DNA from: Diphasiastrum complanatum
Taxonomy: Eukaryota; Streptophyta; Lycopodiopsida; Lycopodiales; Lycopodiaceae
DNA length: 64,000 nt
Direction: 5' to 3'
NCBI GenBank assembly: GCA_029204225.1
Contig: CM055099.1
Location: 48,784,141 to 48,848,140, forward strand
Of the stretch, positions 11,535-20,728 are shown one piece after another. Both the position numbers and the translations under genes were made by a program. Every line of letters begins with the position of its first letter. The stretch's first letter is position 1. Under the pieces are notes generated by a model, which was not told the DNA's origin, ran no database searches, and was given only the letters and a program-made list of their open reading frames with translations.

Positions 11535-12342
11535 TGTGAGAAATTGGCAAAAATCTAGCTTGGTATTTTTTATGATAGAAGTTTGTAAGTGAATCTCATA
11601 TGTGTGGAGGATGTTCCCACGTGTGGACAATTGTAAAGTAAATCAAAATGTTTGATATAGGGGTCTCATATAATTTCATAGTCAAGTATTTAGGTGTAGG
11701 ATGTTGATAGGGTCAAATTTGGCATAGATGGCAAATTATCCATTTCCACTTGTAATGCCAATATTGAGCCAAACTTGTGCCAATTAGAGTGTAGACAAGT
11801 GTCATGCTTTTGTTTGATGAAGCTTAAGAGGTCCAATAGGATTTAGAGGTGGAACCTTGTGAGGTCCAATAGAAAATTGAGGTGTGCTTGAATATAGTCC
11901 AATAGAATTTAGAGGTGCATGGATCAATGGTCCAATAGGATTAAGAGGTGGCAAAGTGTGATCCAATAATAGTTAAGCATAGTGGTAGCTCATGAATCTA
12001 TTAGTATCATTGTACTCCTCCTTTGGATCTAATTGATTTTGAGATTGAGTGGATTTTGAGTGTCATTGAATTTCTAGCTTTCTCTCTCTACCCGAGAGCT
12101 CATGATGGTTTTTCTCTCTCTACTCAAGGAGAGCAGCTTGTTTTTACTTAGAATACTTTTGGAATACTTTCCACACGTGTGAGTGAGAGTTGGAAGTGAT
12201 TGAATGCATGTAATAGTGTGTTTTTGCCATAGAATCAAAGATAGATCTTGAATCTCAATCTAGTCTTGATCTTGGTGCATCTACACACCTTAGGAGATCA
12301 CAAGTACATGTAGTGGACAATCCACACGTGTGAAATTCAACA
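11535..12342 (+). repeat. 3' LTR of element B
   Basis: The 808-bp partner of 7269-8077 is nearly identical to it. It ends TTCAACA and is followed by the GATCA target duplication. Confidence 0.93.
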
Positions 12343-12388
12343 GATCATTCTTATGATGGATCAAAGTTCTATTGGCAAAAACTATGCT

Positions 12389-12757
12389 AGGAGCATTGGA
12401 AGCTAGGAAAGCGAGTTTTGAGGTACATCATTGGAACTCGAGATTTTGGCATATTGTATGAGGGATCATCACCTAATCTTTTTGGATTTTTAGATTCGGA
12501 CTATGCTGGAGATGTAATGGATAGGAAATCCATTAGTTCTTATTGTATTTTCATAGGTGATGGAGCTATATCATGGATGTCAAAGAAACAAGCCACTATC
12601 TCATTGTCATCTAGTGAGGCCGAGTACAAAGCTCTTACACATTGCACAAAGGAGATGGTATGGATCAAAAGGATGATCAAGGATCTTCACTTACTAGATT
12701 TTTCAGAGAGACCAATCATCTTTTGTGACAATAAATTAGCCCAAATAAATCAAAAGT
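12389..12757 (+). pseudogene. RNase H fragment, probably from element C
   Basis: Copia RNase H motifs appear in order: HWKLGKRVLRYI, GFLDSDYAGD, RKSISSYCIF, AISWMSKKQATISLSSSEAEYKA, then IFCDN. The stretch breaks off at about 12757, just where RT of a different copy begins. The order RNase H, RT, RNase H shows two elements joined by deletion. Confidence 0.7.
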
Positions 12758-12760
12758 ATT

Positions 12761-13865
12761 TATGGACTCAAGCAAGCACCAAGATCATGGTATTCAGGAC
12801 TTAATTCTTTCCTTATCTCACTAGGATTTACTCTTAGTGACTATGATCCTTCCATGTATCTAAAGTTTGTTGATAGTAATATTGTCATTCTTCTAGTTTA
12901 TGTTGATGACATTATTCTTTGTGGAAGTTGCATCAAGCTAGTTGCTGAAACTAAGCTAGCACTTGGATGTGAGTTTAAAATGCAAGATCTAGGAGAAATA
13001 CATTACATCCTAGGCCTAGAGATTGATTTGTATGAAGATCATGTTTTTATATGCCAATCTAGATATGCTCACTCTATGTTGGAAAAATTCCATATGGAAA
13101 ATTCTGAGAGCATAGATACTCCAATGGAGCAAATTGTAAAAGATCCTAATAAAGGTGATGAAAGATCCTTCGAGGACAACACACTTTTTAGGAGTCTTGT
13201 AGGCTCCTTGATTTGGCTTACCATTACTAGGCCCAATTTAAGTTTTTGTGTGCACAAATTGAGTCAATTTATGCAAGATCCTAAGATTCATCATTTGAAG
13301 ATGGCCAAGAGGATTCTAAGATATGTATCTCTTCATCTTGTGATTATGGTCTACTTTATAAAAGTGAGATCTATCCATTGTTGGCTACTCGGATTCGGAT
13401 TTTGCACGTGACAAGATGGATCAAAAGTCTATTAGTGCATACACTATCTTTCTTGGAGGCAATCTTATAGCTTGGCTTTCCAAAAAGCAAGATACTATAT
13501 CTCTCTCTTCATGTGAGGCCGAGTACAAAGCACTCACTACAACCACCAAAGAAGTGCTTTGGATCAAGAGATTATTATTGGAGCTAAAGTGCATCAAGGA
13601 AGATGATCTACCAGTGATCAAGTGTGATAATATCTCGGCCCAAGCTCTTGCCAATAATCTCATATTTCATGCAAGAAGCAAGCATGTAGAAGTGGCACAC
13701 CATTTTGTGAGAGAAAAAATTATTGGAGGAGAAATCTATTTGGAGCATGTCAACTCGTCCTCTTGTATTGCCGATCTACTCACCAAGCCTTTGAGCAAAA
13801 GTACTTTCATCAAGCATAGATCTAATCTTGGAGTTATATCAAGATCAATGCTTAAATATTCATAG
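12761..13865 (+). pseudogene. RT C-terminal half and RNase H of element A
   Basis: The reading frame begins at the conserved YGLKQAPRSWYSGLNSF segment of Copia RT, runs through the catalytic YVDD at 12899-12910 (VYVDDIILCG), the LGEIHYILGLEI thumb motif and the MAKRILRYV connection, then breaks near 13345-13410 and resumes in RNase H (DKMDQKSISAYTIF, ISLSSCEAEYKAL, HARSKHVEVAHHFVREK, ADLLTKPLS). It stops at 13863, just before A's 3' LTR. The RT palm N-terminus with the first catalytic Asp is absent, so it is dead. Confidence 0.85.
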
Positions 13866-13883
13866 ATAATTTTTTAGGAACAG

Positions 13884-14605
13884 TGTGAAGAATTGAAAAA
13901 GATTATCTATGTTAGATATAGGGGTCTTATGTTTTTTTATATCAAGCATCTAGGTGTAAGATGTTGATAGGACCAAATTTGGCATAGACGGCAAATTACC
14001 CATTTCCACTTGTAATGCCACTATTTGGCCAAAATAGAGTAAGAGGCTAAACTCGTGCCAATTAGAGTGTAGACAAGTGTAATACTTTTGTTTGATGAAA
14101 TTTAAGAGGTCCAATAGGACTTAGAGGTGGAACCTTGAGGCGTCAAATAGAATTTGAGATTTGCTTGAAAATGGTGCAATAGAATTTAGAGGTGAATGGA
14201 TCAATGGTCCAATAGGATTAAGAGGTGGCAAAAGTGTGGTCCAATCATAGTTAAGCATGGATCTACTAGTATCATTGTACTTCTCATTTGGATCTAATTG
14301 ATGAAGAGATTGAGTGGATTTTGAGTGTAACTGATTTTCTAGCTTTATCTCTCTACCCGAGAGCTCATGATGATTTTCTTTCTCTACCCGAAGAGAGCAG
14401 CTTGTTTTTACTCAGAATAATTTTTTAATACTTCCCACACGTGTGAGTGAGTTGTGGAAGTGATTGAATGCATGTAGTAGTGTGTTTTTGCCATAGAATC
14501 AAAGATAGATCTTGAACCTCAATCTAGTCTTGATCTTGGTGCATCTACACATCTTAGGAGATCACAAGTACATGTTGTGGACAGTCCACACATGTGAATT
14601 CAACA
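13884..14605 (+). repeat. 3' LTR of element A
   Basis: The 722-bp LTR matches 166-900 from TGTGAAGAATTG to TTCAACA, with a 13-bp deletion relative to the 5' copy near 14255. It is followed by the target duplication ATTGT at 14606-14610. Confidence 0.92.
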
Positions 14606-14610
14606 ATTGT

Positions 14611-15298
14611 ACCTTCAAATTTGGTTTCATTTGAGTGATAATAGATCAAAGGAACTCGTTTTCCTAACTTATAGCTGCAGGAACCGAGATTGACCCATTT
14701 CCATTCAACCAAACCAAATTAGAAAGTTCTTATGAGTTGAATCTTGGAGTACATGTCTCCTAGTAGAGATTTTCATAAGGATTTGAATGCCACCACTCTT
14801 TAGAAGTTTGGATCAGCCATTTGAGAGCTTAATTAGTTCATTCTTAGGCTTCTTAAGGTTCTAAAATACAACTTTTAGGTTCAGATCAAGTGTTTTGATG
14901 ATTTTTCATCTAGAAATGCAAAACTAGTGAAAATTGTGTTTCTATTCTACTCGATTTTGGATAGGTTTGTGATTAAATATGTCAACGTGATTCAACCTGA
15001 ATTTAAAAGGCTTTATTTATAAGACATTTGTGTGTTATAAAGTGCTTTTCGTTCAGTATAGGTGGATTCACCCTTCTTGTGAAGTCGAGATCAAGGAGGA
15101 GACTAGTTTGATCAAATCTATAGTAAGTTTAAATCTAGTTTGCATCTAGAAGATAGATCAAGCTCAAGATCGCCTTAGATCTTGTTGATAAATCAGAGAG
15201 TGATTCATCTCAGGTCCCAAAGAGAGTGGGATAGCTAGTAGTGATCATATCTTGTACAATCTATCTTGTTTCTTTGAATCTATCTCCTATCATTGAAG
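14611..15298 (+). other. Leader of element D
   Basis: This AT-rich non-coding DNA lies between the A target site and the D gag start. It is the expected Copia leader interrupted near its 5' end by A. Nothing else was seen in it. Confidence 0.55.
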
Positions 15299-16528
15299 AT
15301 GGCATCCATAAGTGCCTATCTTTTGGATTCTAGTGATAGATTGAACTCTTCAAATTATTCAATTTGGAAGTTAAGAATGGAATCCATTCTTATCATGCAA
15401 GATTTGATGGATATTGTGAATGGAGAGGAAGATGAGCCAATCCATCCACAAGAAGCAACTAAATACAAGAGAAGGTGCAAGCTTGCACTTCATTGTATAA
15501 CGATGAATGTTGCAAATGATTTGCTCAAAGAAGTAGGAGCATGTACCTCAGCCCAAGAGGCTTGGGAGACTCTTCAAAATATCTATGAGTCCAAGAATAC
15601 CTCAAGGTTACTTTCCCTCAAGAACCAAGTTCTTCAATGCTTCCAAGGGAGGAGTGAGAGTGGACATCAATTTGTTTTGAGAGTAAAAGATTTGAACAAA
15701 GAGCTTACTTATGTTGGTGAACCTATTAAAGAGAATGAGCTTGTGCAAATAGTTTTGAATGGCTTATCTAGTGATTTTACTAACCTTGTCCAAATCTATG
15801 CCATCATGGAAAACTTGCCTACAATTGAAGACCTTCAAAGTGTGTTGATGGCCGACGAGAGTAGGAAGGCTTATATCAAATCAAGGATGGAGAGACTCTC
15901 CATCAATGATGGTGATGACAAAGCCTTATTTTTCAAGAGCAAAGGCAAAGCAAAGACCAAGGGAGGAGCATTCAAAAGGGATCAAGCAAAGGATGGAGAT
16001 CAAGGAGGATCCACATCCTCATCATCACAAGTCAAGCCCAAGAAGGACAAATTTAAGATAAAGTGCTACTATTGTAGCAAGATGGGGCATTATGCCTCGG
16101 AATGCTTCAAGAGGAAGCAAGATCAAAGCCAAGCTGACATTGGACAAGAGGAAAAAGAGAGCTATCATGAGGACTTACTCATGATGTCAACCTTTTCATC
16201 ATCAAATGTCAAAGGTGAAGATCTTTGGTGGAGAGATAGTGGGGCTAGCTCCCACATGTCGGGTAAAAGGGAGTATTTTTCTCAACTCACACCTTATGTA
16301 GGACCTATAGAGTCTACTTTTACAGCAAATAATCATGAATGTAAAGTTGAAGGTGTGGGATCCATTCTCTTATGCTTAGGGTCCTCCAAGAAGATCAAGA
16401 TAGATGGTGTTATCTTCATTTCTAGCATCACTAAAAATTTGTGGGGAGTGCTGTTGTCAGTTCATTTATTGTTGGGACATGGATGCTTCAGAGAAAATGT
16501 GGATATTGTTCGCTTACGTAAAACCTGA
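15299..16528 (+). CDS. Gag-protease fragment of element D
   Basis: The frame opens at the ATG at 15299 (an upstream TTG codon is in frame but unlikely). It shows the Gag N-terminus SNYSIWKLRMES, gag core, a CX2CX4HX4C knuckle (CYYCSKMGHYASEC) near 16062, and the protease site WWRDSGASSHMSG near 16224. Copia similarity ends at ISSITKNL (about 16437); the last 30 codons are read-through into unrelated DNA. The typical WY/WWIDSG is WWRDSG here, a substitution beside the catalytic Asp. The copy is truncated, with no integrase or RT. Confidence 0.85.
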   Translation: MASISAYLLDSSDRLNSSNYSIWKLRMESILIMQDLMDIVNGEEDEPIHPQEATKYKRRCKLALHCITMNVANDLLKEVGACTSAQEAWETLQNIYESKNTSRLLSLKNQVLQCFQGRSESGHQFVLRVKDLNKELTYVGEPIKENELVQIVLNGLSSDFTNLVQIYAIMENLPTIEDLQSVLMADESRKAYIKSRMERLSINDGDDKALFFKSKGKAKTKGGAFKRDQAKDGDQGGSTSSSSQVKPKKDKFKIKCYYCSKMGHYASECFKRKQDQSQADIGQEEKESYHEDLLMMSTFSSSNVKGEDLWWRDSGASSHMSGKREYFSQLTPYVGPIESTFTANNHECKVEGVGSILLCLGSSKKIKIDGVIFISSITKNLWGVLLSVHLLLGHGCFRENVDIVRLRKT

Positions 16529-16985
16529 GGCTTTATCGGTTGTTGATCAACAAGAACCTAGACTTGTCAGATTTTCAATGATACTCATAAGGGTCTGGTG
16601 GCCATTCTAGATAACCTTGTTCATCGACAATTGGGTAGTCGAGGCATTCCATCAGAGTATCCCAAGATAAAACTTGTTGATATTGCTCCTCATAGATTGG
16701 TGCAACTGGTCCCAATGTCCTAGACTCTCCCAATTTGTAATGTGGATATGATGTGCTCGTTTGACTACTTTGTCTGTCTAGGTATTCGTGGTATGCTTGA
16801 ACCTGACAACTTTCCTCCGCAGTCAATCTATTGTTGTTGTCTATAGATCGATCACATACCTGAAAGGTTATTGATTCACGAAACATTTGCGAAACATTCG
16901 AGATTCACAACAGGCGACAGACTAGGCAAAAGTTTCAAGATTCGTGACATCTTTGGGTAGTGCCTTCTCAGCATCAACATCATCT
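16438..16985 (-). other. Unassigned segment holding a 103-codon minus-strand ORF (16575-16886)
   Basis: This DNA abuts the broken end of element D. The minus-strand ORF is acidic and Tyr/Pro/Gln-rich and ends in a WPPDPYEYH motif. I do not recognise it. Its composition is less AT-biased than the Copia DNA, so it could be part of another retroelement's gag or an exon remnant. No splice or promoter signals support it. Confidence 0.3.
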
Positions 16986-16989
16986 TCTG

Positions 16990-17068
16990 GTAGTGCCTTC
17001 TCAAAGGAAGAAGATTTTTGGTTTATTGATTCAGGAGCTTCAAAGCACATGACACGTTGGAGAGACAG
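16990..17068 (+). pseudogene. Stray Copia protease active-site fragment
   Basis: A short frame encodes FSKEEDFWFIDSGASKHMTR, the Copia aspartic protease active site (DSGAS) with its typical Trp-Phe-Ile lead-in. It is preceded by a duplicated GGTAGTGCCTTCTCA (near 16955 and 16991) and followed by the ATTCG/CGACAG repeats. The remainder of the element is absent. Confidence 0.7.
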
Positions 17069-17074
17069 GATATC

Positions 17075-17270
17075 TAATTCGTGAAAGCTTTGAGATTTGC
17101 GACAGATTCAAGAACAATTCACGATAAATTCGAGAATATTTCACGACAGATTCGATATTGGTGACAGAAAGGCGACACATTCGTGAAAGATTCGCGACAG
17201 GAGACATATGAGGCGACAGATGCGCGAAAGATTCGAAATCGGTGATAGAAAGACGACAGATTTGCAGAAG
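17075..17270. repeat. Degenerate short repeat built on GCGACAGATTCG / GCGAAAGATTCG
   Basis: About 190 bp consists of loosely repeated 10-20-bp units such as GCGACAGATTC, CACGACAGATTCG, GTGAAAGATTCGCGACAG and GCGCGAAAGATTCG. Weaker copies start near 16880 (GATTCACGAAACATTTGCGAAACATTCG), before the protease fragment. Similar TCGCGAA/TCGTGAAAG words recur at 31920-32040. It is probably a decayed satellite or element-internal repeat. Confidence 0.6.
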
Positions 17271-17821
17271 CATTGTTTATAAATTCACACCACCATAATT
17301 TTGGATTTCTCAACGAGTACCGACCTGATACACATAGTTGAAATGTCGTCGCATTAATTGCTAAATGTAACATTATTTTTCGACAGCAATCATGCTTTGA
17401 TAATGATGAATCAGGTAACAATAAGAACCATCCGCAGGCAGAGAAAGTGTTTTTTTCCTTACGCAAGCAGATAAAGTTGCATATAACATCTTTGTACATT
17501 TGCTTATAACCCTTGGACGGCTAAACTATGGATCTCAAGAAAAACCGAAGACCATCAGGGTAAATGCCACTGACAATCATAGCTAGAAGTATGTTTACAT
17601 TTTAACAAGCATTTACCAAGCTTAAACATTGTGTATAGCAACCTAATGAAATAAATTGAAACGAGACAACAATATCACTTGCGAAAGGGTAAAGGGTCGG
17701 CCATGGCCAGTGATTGCCAAGCTTCTTGTATAGGTTGAACATCATCTGAATAACTTATGGTCTAAATTTTTTTCATAATCAACCACGTTTATCAGGAACT
17801 TTTTGCCAATTACAGAATCCG
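17271..17821. other. Unannotated spacer
   Basis: AT-rich DNA with no convincing ORF, repeat or RNA gene. Nothing recognised. Confidence 0.5.
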
Positions 17822-18250
17822 ATTCTAAGATAGCCTTTCGTTTGGCCAAAATAGACTAAAGGAGGTGAAAATAAGGGCAATTTGGGTTTTTGAACTGTTT
17901 CTTCAATGTGAAGAAACTTCACCCTTCAAAAACTTGGGACCCAATAATTATTTCAATTTGAAGATTTTTAATGAAGTTGCAATGCACTTTGCACTTCAGA
18001 CCCCTTTAGGCCTTTTCACCAGCCATCTAATGGCTCTTCTACATCGAATGGCTCGCATCAGTCCTCAGTTGCCCGATCCTGACCATCGAACTAGTGTGGA
18101 GGTCGATCAACGAATGTCCATGATTTTGTGCATCGAATAACGCTCCCTCCATACACAACACACCTGCAACTGCTATAGGCCTATTTGGACTGGCCGCGCA
18201 ATTGATCCGCGAGCTCTCTCACGCCATCTTCACGCTTCTTCACGTTAATT
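17822..18250. repeat. Diverged repeat S, first copy
   Basis: It resembles 30940-31420 in the same orientation. Shared phrases include a GGCCAAAA start, CACTTCA(G/A)AC(T)CCCTT(T/C)AGGCC, CCATC(T/C)AATGG and a GCGCGAGCTCTC-like segment. The similarity is patchy and read by eye, so this is a low-certainty family of unknown class. Confidence 0.4.
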
Positions 18251-18779
18251 TCCAACGATGGCCTTCCTGTTGATCACTCTATCTCCTCCAACGCTTCACG
18301 GCAGCCCACGGCTTCTTACAGGTAGGATCGCGCTACTAGGGCGCCCATCCTCAGCTACTTACAGCTCTAAAAATGTCCTCCTACAAGGAGATATCCATGG
18401 TTTTGCTCTTTAAAACCCTAGCAGCTTTGAAGAGAAGGATATATTGGGCTTTACTCAGGCTTTCCCTGAGCTTTCACTTGCAGCTCCTATCTGGCTGAGG
18501 TCGCCCTACAGTAGGCAATATTTTGCTCCAAATCGCTTTCAAACGGTGTTCGATTGGATTCAAACCAATCACACATGCTAAGCAACCCTTCAGAAGATTT
18601 TCTAGCTTCACTCTTTTTGCTTGCCCTCTAATTCAGCTGACAATCCTCTAACTGTAAATCTTCTTACAGTTTTGAGCTATTCCACGAATCTCCACGGACT
18701 CGATTTTGTGCTTCCTAGCCAAAAAACCGTCGTGCATTCGTAGCTCTCTGTTCTTGTCCGGTGATTCAAGCCACCAAGG
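18251..18779 (-). other. Leader of the inverted 5' half of element E
   Basis: This lies immediately downstream, on the minus strand, of E's primer-binding site, so it is the 5' untranslated leader. It is richer in GC than its surroundings and contains no gag start; the gag of E lies in the opposite orientation at 33063. Confidence 0.5.
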
Positions 18780-18791
18780 GCTCTGATACCA
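18780..18791 (-). other. Primer-binding site of element E (minus strand)
   Basis: On the minus strand TGGTATCAGAGC directly follows the LTR end CTTAACT. It is an exact initiator-tRNA-Met complement and shows that E's 5' end points left here. Confidence 0.85.
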
Positions 18792-19031
18792 AGTTAAGAA
18801 AATACAACTTAAACACCCAACCGGATCAATCACCACAGCACAACGTCAAGTGCAACAAGACAAGACAACATAATTGCTCTCCTCAAACTGTATATTCAAC
18901 TGATAAGTAAGTACAAAGATAAGTTGCTTAAAAGCACTCAAAGGGCTCGGCCCGATAGCTCTAGAACTAAGCACATGTGGTGCCGTCGAAATAAGAAAGC
19001 ACTGTATAAGTCGATCATTGCTACATTAACT
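18792..19031 (-). repeat. 5' LTR of element E, inverted relative to its gag-pol
   Basis: This 240-bp LTR reads, on the minus strand, from AGTTAATGTAGC to TTTTCTTAACT. It closely matches 37174-37426 on the plus strand apart from a few substitutions and a 13-bp gap. Its termini are AGTTAA and TTAACT, not TG and CA. The flank just outside, read on the minus strand, ends AAAT, the same four bases that follow the other LTR. Confidence 0.85.
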
Positions 19032-19510
19032 ATTTAGATTCTCATCCAAACCATTTATAATATAATCCATAAATCTCCAATCCAAAGATTTGTTAACTTT
19101 GCAAGTATATGTCAAAACAATACTTGATCACATGTTTTTGTTCACCGACTAGGTTAAGTGTACCAAATAACTCTAGTAACCAGGAATACACAGTAGATTC
19201 ATACAAGATTAATCGTGCACCTATGTGAATAATGTCACTATGACCCAGTACATAAACACATTTTTTCTCTGGCAGATTCCTCCAGAACCCACATATGTTA
19301 CTCACATATCTCATTGAGATCTTGTAACTCAGCTACAAAAGATTTTCTATTTCTCCTGAGTAAATAACATATCCGAGAAATCTTTGAACCAATAACATTC
19401 AATCTCAACAATTTTCCAATCCAACTTACCTCTAATTACATAATTTCATCTACTCAATCAACTTCTCTCTGATCCTATTACCCAAAACAAGTACCCAGAC
19501 ATACAGATAT
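19032..19510 (-). repeat. Repeat R, left half (inverted copy)
   Basis: The reverse complement matches 28300-28732: shared landmarks include GATATGTTATTTACTC, GAGTTACAAGATCTCAATGAG-like text, GTTTATGTACTGGGTCATAGTGA and CTTAACCTAG. It ends exactly where E's LTR begins, at the place where the intact copy continues into AAATGTGGTG. Confidence 0.75.
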
Positions 19511-20237
19511 TTGACCTGATGGCATGACGTCAGCAGATACAATCTAGGTCGTGGCTAATCTGCCACTCTTGTAATTTTCTGATTAGTTGTAGATGTTTAA
19601 TCACTCTAATCTTAAAGTTACATAGAGCGACTATATACTTACTGGATGATGCTTCACACACAGATGTATGAAGTAGTCTGATGCTAGTAAGCAATCAAGA
19701 CGAAATATAGACAAGAAGTCTGCCTACGTGCGAGACGTGTTCTGTAATCAGGAGCCATAGTGATCCACAAGTCCGCTAGTAAGCGAGACATCCACTCATG
19801 AGGGAAGTGTATTTCTCTCACGCCAATGCACTGCGTGGATTTGCATGCAGTGCTTGAAGAATCAAAGAAAAATCAATAGATGATCTTGTAGCCATTGCGC
19901 ACATGTTAATTTATGATGTATGATCTTGAATGCAAATGTGTCTGTTGTTATTCGTGTGTTTGATTCTCCCATTCATTTCAATTCTGCACATTGGTTGAAT
20001 TTGCTAAATGCTACATTCATTTATAAATGTAGATCAGTAGTGCCTGACTACATTCTGGAGGACTGTAGGAGTGATTCATCTAGCAGTGTCCAACGACCAC
20101 ATCTGAACTCCATCCAAATCGCGTTGAGTCGTGGTTGCTTCGTTTTCGCCACTGTTTCGCGACCGCAAATTTTCTTATCATTCACGATCTTTCTCTTCAA
20201 TCACAATCACCGTATGGTAGAGCACCAGTAGAGCAAG

Positions 20238-20240
<3 letters not shown>
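19511..20240. other. Unannotated spacer
   Basis: No gene is supported here. The 19.92-20.23 kb open frame on the plus strand has no recognisable protein features and is treated as chance. Confidence 0.45.

Positions 20241-20311
<71 letters not shown>
20241..20311. repeat. (GA)n microsatellite
   Basis: About 35 uninterrupted GA units. Confidence 0.97.
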
Positions 20312-20312
<1 letters not shown>

Positions 20313-20600
20313 ATGAGAAAAAGTGAATAGGGTTGTGTGATTTCTCTCTTTATAGAACCAGAGGACACTTAGGTGTACTAAGTGCAAATTGCTGCTCACC
20401 ATTAGATTACCTGTCCATAATGTGCACAGATCTTGGCCATTGAAATCAAAACTTTTCCACCACTTTTTCTATTATGTGGGGTCTTTTGTCATAGTAAGGT
20501 ATTTTTTTGCCCCCACTAGTAAATAATGTTAGTACACGACATTTACATTCCACAGAGGCTTGCAAAGTGAATAAAGTAATATATGTATGTAACAGAGCCC

Positions 20601-20602
<2 letters not shown>

Positions 20603-20637
<35 letters not shown>
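20603..20637. repeat. (GA)n microsatellite
   Basis: About 17 GA units, followed by an A-run. Confidence 0.95.
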
Positions 20638-20640
<3 letters not shown>

Positions 20641-20690
20641 AAAAAAAAAAAATCCACCAACCGTAACCACAACTAGCAAAGTCTCTCGGG

Positions 20691-20728
20691 GGGCAGTTAG
20701 CACCCCTGAGATGGAGTGCTAACTGCCC
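20691..20728. repeat. Perfect 13-bp inverted repeat with 12-base loop at the 3' end of the RT
   Basis: GGGCAGTTAGCAC (20691-20703) and GTGCTAACTGCCC (20716-20728) are exact reverse complements. The hairpin overlaps the last codons and stop region of the minus-strand RT frame, so it would lie at or just beyond the RT transcript's coding end. Confidence 0.85.

Larger units (their letters stand above)
7269..12342 (+). mobile_element. Copia LTR retrotransposon B, complete with both LTRs but lacking RT and RNase H
   Basis: B is structurally complete at 5074 bp: 5' LTR 7269-8077, PBS at 8078, Gag-protease ORF, a non-coding 3' tail, polypurine tract 11526-11534 and 3' LTR 11535-12342. A perfect 5-bp target duplication GATCA lies at 7264-7268 and 12343-12347. 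Hand comparison of the LTRs gives about nine substitutions and one single-base indel over 808 bp, so it is the most recent insertion of the nest. Most of integrase and all of RT and RNase H are missing, so it must have been mobilised by enzymes made elsewhere. Confidence 0.93.
2631..12757 (+). mobile_element. Copia LTR retrotransposon C, 3' end lost, interrupted by element B
   Basis: C begins with a 544-bp LTR inside the RT coding sequence of A, followed by a primer-binding site, leader, gag, protease, integrase and an unusual tail. B splits it at 7268/12348. After B come about 40 bases of tail and an RNase H piece (12389-12757) that is probably C's, since A has its own RNase H next to its 3' LTR. 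No C 3' LTR is present: a deletion seems to have removed it together with part of A's RT. The 5' limit is firm; the 3' limit is inferred. Confidence 0.7.
166..14605 (+). mobile_element. Copia LTR retrotransposon A, internally deleted and interrupted by element C
   Basis: A is bounded by two matching LTRs (166-900 and 13884-14605) and a perfect target duplication ATTGT on both sides. It retains a leader, 45 or so codons of gag joined directly to the second half of integrase, the first residues of RT up to 2630, and, after the C insertion, RT from just before the YVDD motif through a full RNase H to 13865. Gag C-terminus, protease, integrase N-terminus and the middle of RT are missing. By hand the LTRs differ at about 22 positions plus one 13-bp gap, roughly 3%, making A older than B as the nesting requires. 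Confidence 0.88.
1..16437 (+). mobile_element. Copia LTR retrotransposon D, outermost of the nest, 5' and 3' truncated
   Basis: The window opens inside the last 51 bp of D's 5' LTR, ending CA, followed at once by an initiator-tRNA-Met primer-binding site. D is then split by element A, whose 5-bp target duplication ATTGT occupies 161-165 and 14606-14610. D resumes at 14611 with its leader and a gag-protease ORF. Copia similarity stops at about 16437, in the protease-to-integrase linker, where unrelated DNA begins. Integrase, RT, RNase H and the 3' LTR are absent. D is the oldest layer because everything to 14605 lies inside it. The link between the PBS at 52 and the gag at 15.3 kb rests on the A target duplication. 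Confidence 0.75.

Noticed and set aside
20178-20402. Open frames rich in Leu-Ser or Glu-Arg at the microsatellites (also near 20.6, 39.5 and 58.9 kb)
   Set aside because: They are translations of (GA)n or (TC)n and not genes.
20704-20715. CTGAGATG in the hairpin loop looked like part of a hammerhead ribozyme core, which Penelope-like elements often carry
   Set aside because: The CUGANGA...GAAA core is not met and no three-stem arrangement forms.
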